From Deltaproteobacteria bacterium (lineage in GTDB: Bacteria > Myxococcota_A > UBA796 > UBA2385): DNA of 6,414 nucleotides. Below are positions 1 through 4,926 of this stretch, one piece after another. Numbering within the stretch: the stretch's first letter is position 1; each line of letters opens with the position of its first letter. The position numbers were made by a program, and so were the translations under genes. The DNA is taken from NCBI GenBank assembly GCA_003694325.1, contig RFKJ01000790.1, forward strand, positions 1 to 6,414, written 5' to 3'. Under the pieces are notes generated by a model. The model was given only the letters and a program-made list of their open reading frames with translations. It searched no databases and had not been told where the DNA came from.

Positions 1-2
1 AC

Positions 3-308
3 GACGTCGCCCGCATCTTCGACGAGATGGCCCGCCGCTTCGATCCCACCGCCCTCGACGGTCCTCGCACCTACTACTTCTCCATCGGCGAGGTCCGCCG
101 CACCGTCAAGCTCGACAAGGGCGGCTGCACGGTCGAGGAGGGGCGGACGGTGGACGACGCCGACTGCGTGCTCAAGGCCGATCCCAAGCTGTTCGTGGAC
201 ATGGTCACCCGGGGCCGGAAGCCCGGGCCCCTCGACATCGCCCGGGGCCGGATCAAGACCAACGACCCCGACAAGCTGCGCGATCTCAGCCGCCTGTTCC
301 GGTTCTGA
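3..308 (+). CDS. SCP2 sterol-carrier-like domain protein, C-terminal part (5' end outside window)
   Basis: The reading frame is open from the window edge to a TGA at 306-308. It contains the C-terminal core of an SCP2-type lipid-binding fold: a helix (VARIFDEMARRFDP), beta strands (YYFSIGEVRRTVKLD, then CTVEEG), a DADCVLKAD strand, and a closing helix with LFVDMVTRGRKPGPLDIARGRIKTNDP. These match the family pattern of an aspartate-rich strand, a 'LVTGKL..ALMSGKLKV.GD' helix and strand, and a terminal helix. An ATG at 27 is possible. It has no good ribosome-binding site, and the same frame upstream of it (DVARIFDE) already reads as the first helix of the domain. I therefore infer that the true start lies before the window and the gene may encode a longer protein. 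SCP2 domains bind lipids or fatty-acyl compounds; the ligand here is unknown. It is convergent with hemD. Confidence 0.72.
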   Translation, partial: DVARIFDEMARRFDPTALDGPRTYYFSIGEVRRTVKLDKGGCTVEEGRTVDDADCVLKADPKLFVDMVTRGRKPGPLDIARGRIKTNDPDKLRDLSRLFRF

Positions 309-317
309 GCCTCGGGC

Positions 318-344
318 CCGGCGCCCGGCCCCGCCGGGCGCCGG
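318..344. terminator. GC-rich hairpin between convergent genes
   Basis: CCGGCGCCCGG (318-328) and CCGGGCGCCGG (334-344) form a perfect 11-bp stem with a 5-nt loop, CCCCG. It begins 10 nt after the SCP2 gene stop on the + strand and directly abuts the hemD stop codon on the - strand, so it could end transcription from both sides. No T-tract follows on either strand. It is therefore not a classical intrinsic terminator, but strong U-less hairpins like this often sit at gene ends in high-GC genomes. The termination function is inferred. Confidence 0.6.
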
Positions 345-1040
345 TCACCCCCCCGACAGCAGGCGACGCAGGACATCGGCCGCCTCGGCCAGCCCCGGGT
401 GCTCCGGCATCCCCGCCACCGGCACGTCGCGATCCCGCAGTGCTGCGGCCGTCGATGGACCAATGGCCACCACCACCCCCGGCGGGGGGGGAGCCCGGTC
501 GGCCCAGGCATGGACCGCCGAGGCGGCGGTGAACAGGGCGCCGTCCACCGGGCCGACCGCCTGCAGCGCGGCCCCGACACCCGCAGGCACCCGGCGTCGG
601 TAGACCGGCCAGTGGACCACCGGGTGGTCCCAGGCCCGGAGCGCCGCGACCAGGGTGGGCGACGGCTGCTCGGCGCCGACGATCCACACCGGTCCACCCC
701 GTCGTCGGGCCAGCCGGGCCAGGGCATCCACCGCCTCGGCCGCATCCGACCCGCCGACCGCCGCGACCCGCAGCCCCCGGGCCCGGGCCGCCGCGGCGGT
801 GGCCGGCCCCACGGCGACGATGTCGGCGCCGGCGAGCCGCGGGGCGACTTCCGGGCACCGGGTCACCGAGGTCGCCGAGCTGAGCAGCGCCAGGGCCGGT
901 CTTCCCGGGGGGGGCGGCGCATCGCCGGGCACCAGCTCGACGACGGGCACGTGGACCGGCTCCATCCCCCGCTCCCGCAGCAACCCGCCGAGGGGTTCGA
1001 GTTGGTGACGGGTCACGAGGACCCGAGGCTGTCGGGCCAT
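345..1040 (-). CDS. hemD: Uroporphyrinogen-III synthase
   Basis: This 231-residue protein is of normal length for HemD, the cytosolic enzyme that closes and inverts ring D of hydroxymethylbilane to make uroporphyrinogen III, the precursor of heme, siroheme and cobalamin. Sequence identity is low across this family, so the call rests on pattern. There is an N-terminal VLVTR (7-11), SSATSV (54-59), VAVGPATAAAARARGLRV (75-92), PVYRR (145-149), GALFTAASAVHAW (167-179), and IGPSTAAAL (193-201) followed by the usual 'GL.EAADVL' C-terminal helix. This gives the two pseudo-symmetric lobes of the fold. The ATG at 1040-1038 is preceded by GGAGG (1049-1045) at 4-nt spacing. The gene stands alone: no hemC, hemB or cobA/cysG lies beside it here, whereas hemC is a frequent neighbour. 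It is divergent from the hemerythrin gene. Confidence 0.85.
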   Translation of the reverse strand: MARQPRVLVTRHQLEPLGGLLRERGMEPVHVPVVELVPGDAPPPPGRPALALLSSATSVTRCPEVAPRLAGADIVAVGPATAAAARARGLRVAAVGGSDAAEAVDALARLARRRGGPVWIVGAEQPSPTLVAALRAWDHPVVHWPVYRRRVPAGVGAALQAVGPVDGALFTAASAVHAWADRAPPPPGVVVAIGPSTAAALRDRDVPVAGMPEHPGLAEAADVLRRLLSGG

Positions 1041-1139
1041 GCATCCTCCAGCAGACGCCCGCTATCGCGGCGAGGTCGGTCGCAGCCCCGTTTCGGCAGC
1101 CATCCGGCGACCGGTCGTCCACAGAGACCCGGCCCGGCC

Positions 1140-1188
1140 CATGCGACAAAGCGCCGCGAAGCACGAGACAGCGCAATCATGTCGCATG
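1140..1188. promoter_or_regulatory. Perfect 9-bp inverted repeat in the divergent hemD/hemerythrin intergenic region
   Basis: CATGCGACA (1140-1148) and TGTCGCATG (1180-1188) are exact reverse complements separated by 31 nt. Their centres lie 40 bp apart, close to four helical turns, so both arms would face the same side of the DNA. An inner GCGC pair (1151-1154 and 1171-1174) adds symmetry. The element lies 53 bp before the hemerythrin ATG and 99 bp before the hemD ATG. That position suits an operator pair serving one or both genes. A hairpin role is less likely given the long loop. No convincing -35/-10 pair was seen; GATTAT at 1208-1213 is only a weak -10 candidate. Confidence 0.45.
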
Positions 1189-1241
1189 CCGGGGCACCGG
1201 GGTCGACGATTATGGGCAGGACCCCTACCCGAGGTGCACCG

Positions 1242-1667
1242 ATGCCTACCATCGAACCGGCGAAATCATCGTCGACCCTCGCCGACACCCAGGTCGAGGA
1301 GCACATCAACATCCGATCGGTCCTGGCGCGGATCCGCGCGGCGACGACCGCCGACCAGATGGCCCCGCACATCGACAAGCTCACCCGGATCCTGCCGGCC
1401 CACTTCGCCCACGAAGCCGACCCCGGCGGTGTCTTCGACACAGTGGTCTCCCGCGACCCGACGGCGGCCCGACACATCGAGCGCTTCCTGGAACAGCACG
1501 CCGGCTTCCTGCGCGACCTCGACGCGCTGCGGGAGGCCGTCGAGTCCGCCAGCGACGACCTCATCGCTCGTGCGGAGTCCTTCTGCGCCCGCCTCGCGCG
1601 CCACGAAGCCGAGGAGAACGACGTCCTCTTCGACGCGCTCTACGTCGACACCGGCGACAGCGACTGA
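1242..1667 (+). CDS. Hemerythrin/HHE cation-binding domain protein
   Basis: This 141-residue protein reads as a four-helix HHE/hemerythrin-like bundle. Candidate metal ligands fall where the family places them: EEHINI (H21) in helix 1, HFAHE (H54, H57, E58) in helix 2, HIERFLEQHAGFLRDL (H78, H86) in helix 3, and ARHEAEENDVLFDAL (H121, E125) in helix 4. The last is the typical 'HE.xEE..LF..L' signature. Such proteins carry a non-heme di-iron (or other metal) site and bind O2, NO or peroxide, or sense iron or redox state; which applies here cannot be told. The frame is open much further upstream, but GAGGTG at 1231-1236 sits 5 nt before the ATG at 1242, and the family homology begins just after it. 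The acidic C-terminus ends a few residues past the last helix. The following hairpin and 354-bp gap suggest it is transcribed separately from the kor genes. Confidence 0.82.
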   Translation: MPTIEPAKSSSTLADTQVEEHINIRSVLARIRAATTADQMAPHIDKLTRILPAHFAHEADPGGVFDTVVSRDPTAARHIERFLEQHAGFLRDLDALREAVESASDDLIARAESFCARLARHEAEENDVLFDALYVDTGDSD

Positions 1668-1686
1668 ACCCCTCCACCCATCGACC

Positions 1687-1706
1687 GTCGGTCCTCCCCG
1701 ACCGAC
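1687..1706 (+). terminator. Hairpin downstream of the hemerythrin gene
   Basis: GTCGGTC (1687-1693) and GACCGAC (1700-1706) form a perfect 7-bp stem around a 6-nt CTCCCC loop, beginning 19 nt after the hemerythrin stop codon. No T-run follows. The position suggests a transcript end, with confidence limited by the missing U-tract and by an alternative pairing with GTCGG at 1720-1724. Confidence 0.42.
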
Positions 1707-1810
1707 CCCCGGCGACCCGGTCGGACCCGCCGTCGCCGTCGCCGGCAACCCACAACGCGCCCCGTTCCCCGATTCTCGCAGTCTCGAGGCACAACCCCGG
1801 AGCGCACTCC

Positions 1811-1930
1811 GAGACGAAAACGCCGAGACGAAAACGCCGAGACGAAAACGCCGAGACGAAAACGCTGAGACGAAAACGCTGAGACGAAAACGCTGAGACG
1901 AAAACGCCGAGACGAAAACGCCGAGACGAG
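1811..1930. repeat. 14-bp tandem repeat array, eight full copies plus a partial
   Basis: The unit GAGACGAAAACGCC repeats head to tail with starts at 1811, 1825, 1839, 1853, 1867, 1881, 1895 and 1909, followed by a partial copy, GAGACGAG, at 1923-1930. The only variation is the last base: copies 1-3 end in CGCC, copies 4-6 in CGCT, and copies 7-8 in CGCC. Each unit carries an AAAA tract, so the array is much more A-rich than its surroundings. Fourteen is not a multiple of three, so translation cycles through three frames and no gene is implied. There are no spacers, so it is not a CRISPR. It ends 91 bp before the korA start. It could be a cluster of protein-binding sites, a bending element, a leader RNA element, or a slippage-generated minisatellite. 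Confidence 0.97.
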
Positions 1931-2010
1931 ATTGCCACCCCGTGCGCAACCGCGCCGTGTCCCCCGCAGGCCCGCCCCTTCTCGCAGTGACCTCCCCCTG
2001 CCCCGCAGCC

Positions 2011-2021
2011 AGGAGCGCTCC
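2011..2021 (+). promoter_or_regulatory. korA ribosome-binding site inside a 10-bp palindrome
   Basis: AGGAG (2011-2015) lies 6 nt before the ATG at 2022 and fixes that start over the in-frame ATG at 2055, which has only a weak upstream site. GGAGCGCTCC (2012-2021) is a perfect palindrome running right up to the start codon. In RNA it could fold as a short GGA/UCC stem, and CTCC at 1992-1995 could also pair with the Shine-Dalgarno GGAG. Confidence 0.7.
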
Positions 2022-3914
2022 ATGAGAGACGCCAACAGCCGACAGAGCCAAGAGATGCCCCGCACCACGGTCCACGAGCACATCGTCGAGATCGTCAGCG
2101 ATTCCGGGGAGGGAGCCCAGAAGGCCGGCCAGGCCCTTGGCGCCATCAGCGCCAAGATGGGCAACGGCGTGTGGACGGTGGAGATCATCCCCGCCGAGAT
2201 CAAGCCTCCGGCCCGCAGCCGGGAGGGAGCCAGCGGGATCCGGGTGCGCATCGGGGACCACCCGATCACCAACATGGGCGACGAAGCCGACCTGGTGGTG
2301 GCGTTCAACGAGCAGGTGCTCTACGGCCGGCTGCAGAACCGGGCCTACCGGCCGGGGACCGTCCTGCTGCTGGACAACCGCTGGGCCGCCGATCCCGACG
2401 AGAACATCCGGGCGATGTACGCCGAGGCGCTGGAGGAATTCCGATCCCACGGCCTCGAGATCATCGAGCTGCCCCTGGACGAGGAGTGTCGCAAGCACAC
2501 CCCCAACCCGCGCCTGGGCAAGAACATGTTCGTGCTCGGGATGCTCTGCCAGATCTACAACCGGGACCTCGAGCGGGCCCGCCAGGAGATCGCCACGGTC
2601 TTCCGGCGCAAGGGCGACAAGGTCATCGCCCTCAACCACAAGCTGCTCCAGGCCGGCTACGACTACGCCGCGACCGCCGTGCCCCTGCGTTTCGACATCC
2701 CCTGCTGGGACGCCGACTCGCCCAAGGTGGTGATGAACGGCAACCAGGCGACCGCCCTGGGGATCATGGCCGCGGGCATCGAGGTCGTCGCCATGTACCC
2801 CATCACCCCGGCGACCTCGGTCAGCCACCAGCTCGGCGACAGCTTCCCGGCGACCGGCGGATTCCTGCACCAGGCCGAAGACGAGATCGCCGCCATCGGC
2901 TTCGCCATCGGCGCCTCCTACGCCGGCCGGACGGCGGCCACGGTCACGTCGGGTCCCGGCATGGCGCTGAAGACCGAGTTCATCGGCCTCGCGGTGATGG
3001 CCGAGGTGCCGCTGGTGGTCATCGACGTGCAGCGCGGCGGACCCTCCACCGGACTGCCCACCAAGGTCGAGCAGGGCGACCTGCTGGGCACCCTGTTCGG
3101 CGCCATGGGCGACACGCCCAAGATCGTCATCGCCCCGGCGACCATCGAGGAGTGCTTCCACTTCCCCATCCTGGCCCGCCGGCTCGCCGAAGATTTTCGC
3201 GGCCCGGTCTTCATCCTGTCCGACGCCAACCTGGCCACCGGCGTCACCGCCTTCCCCCGCCCGACCCCCCAGGCCGAGTGGATGGCGCCGCCGCCGGACC
3301 AGTCCCCCTGGGAGGAGGGCCTGGCCCCCTACGCCTGGGACGAGGCCACCGGCGTGTCTCCCCGACCGATCCCCGGCCAGAAGGGCGGGGAGTACACCCT
3401 CACCGGTCTCGCCCACAACGAGCGCAGCAAGGTCGCCTACGCCCCGGAGCCCAACGAGCACGGCCTGCGGATGCGCAGTCGCAAGCTGGCGGCCCTGCAG
3501 CGGACGCTGAAGCCGCCGGTGGTCAACGGCGACCCGGAGGGAGACCTGCTCGTCGTCGGCTGGGGCTCGACGCTGGGGGCCATCGAGGAGGCAGTCGGCA
3601 AGGCGCGGTCCGAGGGGCTGCGGGTCTCCTCGCTGCACCTGCGCTTCCTCTCCCCCATGGAGCCCGGCCTCAAGGAGATCTTCTCCCGGTTCAAGCAGGT
3701 GATCACCGTCGAGCTGAACTACAGCGATCCGGCCGACGACCCTTTCGTCCCGGCCAGCGCCCGGCGGTACGGACAGCTCGCCTTCCTGTTGCGGGCCCAG
3801 ACCCTCGTCGACGTGGACTGTTTCACCCTCAACCAGGGGCTGCCCGTGGCCCCCGGCAAGGTCTACGCCGAGATCACCCGCCGCCTGCCCACCCACGCCC
3901 ACGCCGCCCGGTAG
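2022..3914 (+). CDS. korA: 2-oxoacid:ferredoxin oxidoreductase, fused gamma-alpha subunit
   Basis: This 630-residue cytosolic subunit belongs to an enzyme that oxidatively decarboxylates a 2-oxoacid with CoA to acyl-CoA and CO2, reducing ferredoxin; the reverse reaction fixes CO2. The order is that of two-subunit enzymes. A gamma domain comes first (about 20-205, opening with SDSGEGAQKAG at 26-36). The alpha pyrimidine-binding domain follows, with NGNQA from 239, the hallmark YPITP at 259-263, TSGPGMALK (309-317) and RGGPSTGLPTK (338-348). The C-terminal domain has VGWGS (512-516). Length fits the gamma-alpha fusion class (about 600 residues). Family resemblance favours 2-oxoglutarate as substrate, but pyruvate or branched 2-oxoacids are not excluded. 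The ATG at 2022 follows AGGAG by 6 nt. It is followed after 9 nt by korB, whose ribosome-binding site overlaps this stop codon, so the two are surely co-translated. Confidence 0.92.
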   Translation: MRDANSRQSQEMPRTTVHEHIVEIVSDSGEGAQKAGQALGAISAKMGNGVWTVEIIPAEIKPPARSREGASGIRVRIGDHPITNMGDEADLVVAFNEQVLYGRLQNRAYRPGTVLLLDNRWAADPDENIRAMYAEALEEFRSHGLEIIELPLDEECRKHTPNPRLGKNMFVLGMLCQIYNRDLERARQEIATVFRRKGDKVIALNHKLLQAGYDYAATAVPLRFDIPCWDADSPKVVMNGNQATALGIMAAGIEVVAMYPITPATSVSHQLGDSFPATGGFLHQAEDEIAAIGFAIGASYAGRTAATVTSGPGMALKTEFIGLAVMAEVPLVVIDVQRGGPSTGLPTKVEQGDLLGTLFGAMGDTPKIVIAPATIEECFHFPILARRLAEDFRGPVFILSDANLATGVTAFPRPTPQAEWMAPPPDQSPWEEGLAPYAWDEATGVSPRPIPGQKGGEYTLTGLAHNERSKVAYAPEPNEHGLRMRSRKLAALQRTLKPPVVNGDPEGDLLVVGWGSTLGAIEEAVGKARSEGLRVSSLHLRFLSPMEPGLKEIFSRFKQVITVELNYSDPADDPFVPASARRYGQLAFLLRAQTLVDVDCFTLNQGLPVAPGKVYAEITRRLPTHAHAAR

Positions 3915-3923
3915 GAGTCCCGC

Positions 3924-4877
3924 ATGTTCGGTCTCAAGGAAGACTGGTCGCTCAAGCTGCCCCCTCGGTACTTCACCCTCGAGGACTACGACGGCGGCGT
4001 CGCCCGGTGGTGCCCCGGGTGCGGGGACCACGGCGTGTTGATGTCGGTGCGGCGGATCTGCCGCGACGAGCAGATCCCCCCCGAGAAGGTGGTCAGCGTC
4101 TCGGGGATCGGGTGCAGCAGCCGCTTTCCCCACTACATGAAGACCTACGGCTTCCACGGCCTGCACGGGCGCGCCCTGCCCGTCGCCGAGGGCATCAAGG
4201 CGCGGCGTCCCGACCTGGACGTGTGGGTCACCACCGGTGACGGCGACAACTGCAGCATCGGGGCCGGCCACTGGCTGCACGCCGTCCGCTACAACATGGA
4301 CATGGTCGTCATGATGTTCGACAACAACATCTACGGCCTGACCAAGAAGCAGACATCCCCGACGACCCAACCGGGCGAGCGGACCAACACCCACCCGCGG
4401 GGTGCCCTGCTCCCGGCCATCGATCCGATCACGACGATGCTGGGCATGACCAACGTGTCCTTCGTCGCCCAGACGGTCGACTGGAACCCGGTGCACCTGC
4501 ACGACACGCTGGTGCGAGCGTGGAAGCACCCGGGGTTCAGCTTCGTGCGGATCCTGCAGCGCTGCCCGCAGTACACCGCCCACGTCTTCTCCGGGCTCCA
4601 GGACGACCCCGACGCCCTGCTGGTCATGGAGCACGACAACGGCGTCCCGGTCGACAAGGCCCTGGACCGCACCCTCAAGAACCGGACGACCCACGACCCT
4701 TCCGACAAGATGGAGGCCTTCGCCCTGGCCGCCCGCCGGGACGCCATCCCCATCGGCCTGTTCTTCTGCGATCCCGACCGGCCCCGCTACAACGAGATGA
4801 CCGTCGAGGGCATGGGCATGAGCGTCGAGGACAAGCTCGCCGGCCTGGAGGACCAGCTCGATCGCTTCGCGATCTGA
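3924..4877 (+). CDS. korB: 2-oxoacid:ferredoxin oxidoreductase, beta subunit
   Basis: This 317-residue partner of KorA carries thiamine diphosphate and one 4Fe-4S cluster. Cluster ligands fit CPGCGDHG (C30, C33), SGIGCSSRFPHY (C64) and RCPQY (C214). The thiamine/Mg motif is TGDGDNCSIGAGH (104-116; D106), closing with FDNNIYGLTKKQTSPT (132-147; N134). All catalytic elements appear intact. There is no additional ferredoxin domain, so electrons must leave through a separate ferredoxin not encoded here. The C-terminus has the usual 'IPIGLFF..PDRPRYNE' segment. The ATG at 3924 is preceded by AGGAG (3913-3917), which overlaps the korA stop. Together with korA it forms a two-subunit KOR. The substrate is probably 2-oxoglutarate by resemblance to the family. 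The 'FSFVRILQRCPQY' region differs, as I recall it, from the common 2-oxoglutarate type, so substrate remains open. Confidence 0.92.
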   Translation: MFGLKEDWSLKLPPRYFTLEDYDGGVARWCPGCGDHGVLMSVRRICRDEQIPPEKVVSVSGIGCSSRFPHYMKTYGFHGLHGRALPVAEGIKARRPDLDVWVTTGDGDNCSIGAGHWLHAVRYNMDMVVMMFDNNIYGLTKKQTSPTTQPGERTNTHPRGALLPAIDPITTMLGMTNVSFVAQTVDWNPVHLHDTLVRAWKHPGFSFVRILQRCPQYTAHVFSGLQDDPDALLVMEHDNGVPVDKALDRTLKNRTTHDPSDKMEAFALAARRDAIPIGLFFCDPDRPRYNEMTVEGMGMSVEDKLAGLEDQLDRFAI

Positions 4878-4879
4878 GC
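4856..4879 (+). other. RNA hairpin across the korB stop codon
   Basis: GATCGC (4860-4865) and GCGATC (4869-4874) pair perfectly around a TTC loop. GCTC (4856-4859) pairs with GAGC (4876-4879) after a single bulged T (4875), giving ten base pairs in all. The TGA stop (4875-4877) lies inside the 3' arm. No T-tract follows, so it is not a standard terminator. It could stabilise the korAB message or reduce read-through into the third gene, but the role is inferred. Confidence 0.5.
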
Positions 4880-4926
4880 ACGCCCGCGCCCCGCCCCGCG
4901 CGTTTTCGCCCTGGAGGACCGAAGCC

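Larger units (their letters stand above)
1668..2021. other. 354-bp non-coding region upstream of the kor operon
   Basis: No gene is supported here. It contains a hairpin just after the hemerythrin gene, a GC-rich segment, a 14-bp tandem array (1811-1930), and a pyrimidine-rich leader of about 90 bp ending at the korA ribosome-binding site. The 10-mer TTCTCGCAGT occurs at 1773-1782 and again at 1979-1988, on either side of the array. I found no convincing -35/-10 promoter, so the operon's transcription start is unresolved and the array could lie in promoter DNA or in the 5' leader. Confidence 0.7.

Noticed and set aside
1208..1213. GATTAT as a -10 promoter element for the hemerythrin gene
   Set aside because: It matches the consensus at only four of six positions, and no -35 element lies at a suitable distance.
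399..1241. Upstream extension of the hemerythrin frame to 399
   Set aside because: It is antisense to hemD and reads as Arg/Gly/Pro-rich shadow. The ATG at 1242 has its own ribosome-binding site and begins the recognisable domain.
1811..1930. CRISPR array or coding repeat
   Set aside because: Units are 14 bp, directly abutting with no spacers, and not a multiple of three. Apparent peptide repeats such as RRDENAETKT are translation artefacts.
2171..4240. A 689-codon + strand frame overlapping korA and korB
   Set aside because: It is a frame-shifted shadow with Arg/Pro/Gly-rich low-complexity translation; korA motifs lie in the other frame.
1266..4694. A 1142-codon open frame on the - strand across the kor genes
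   Set aside because: It is antisense to korA and korB, both of which have unmistakable catalytic motifs. Long stop-free antisense frames are expected in very high-GC coding DNA, and its translation is low-complexity Gly/Val/Asp/Arg-rich.
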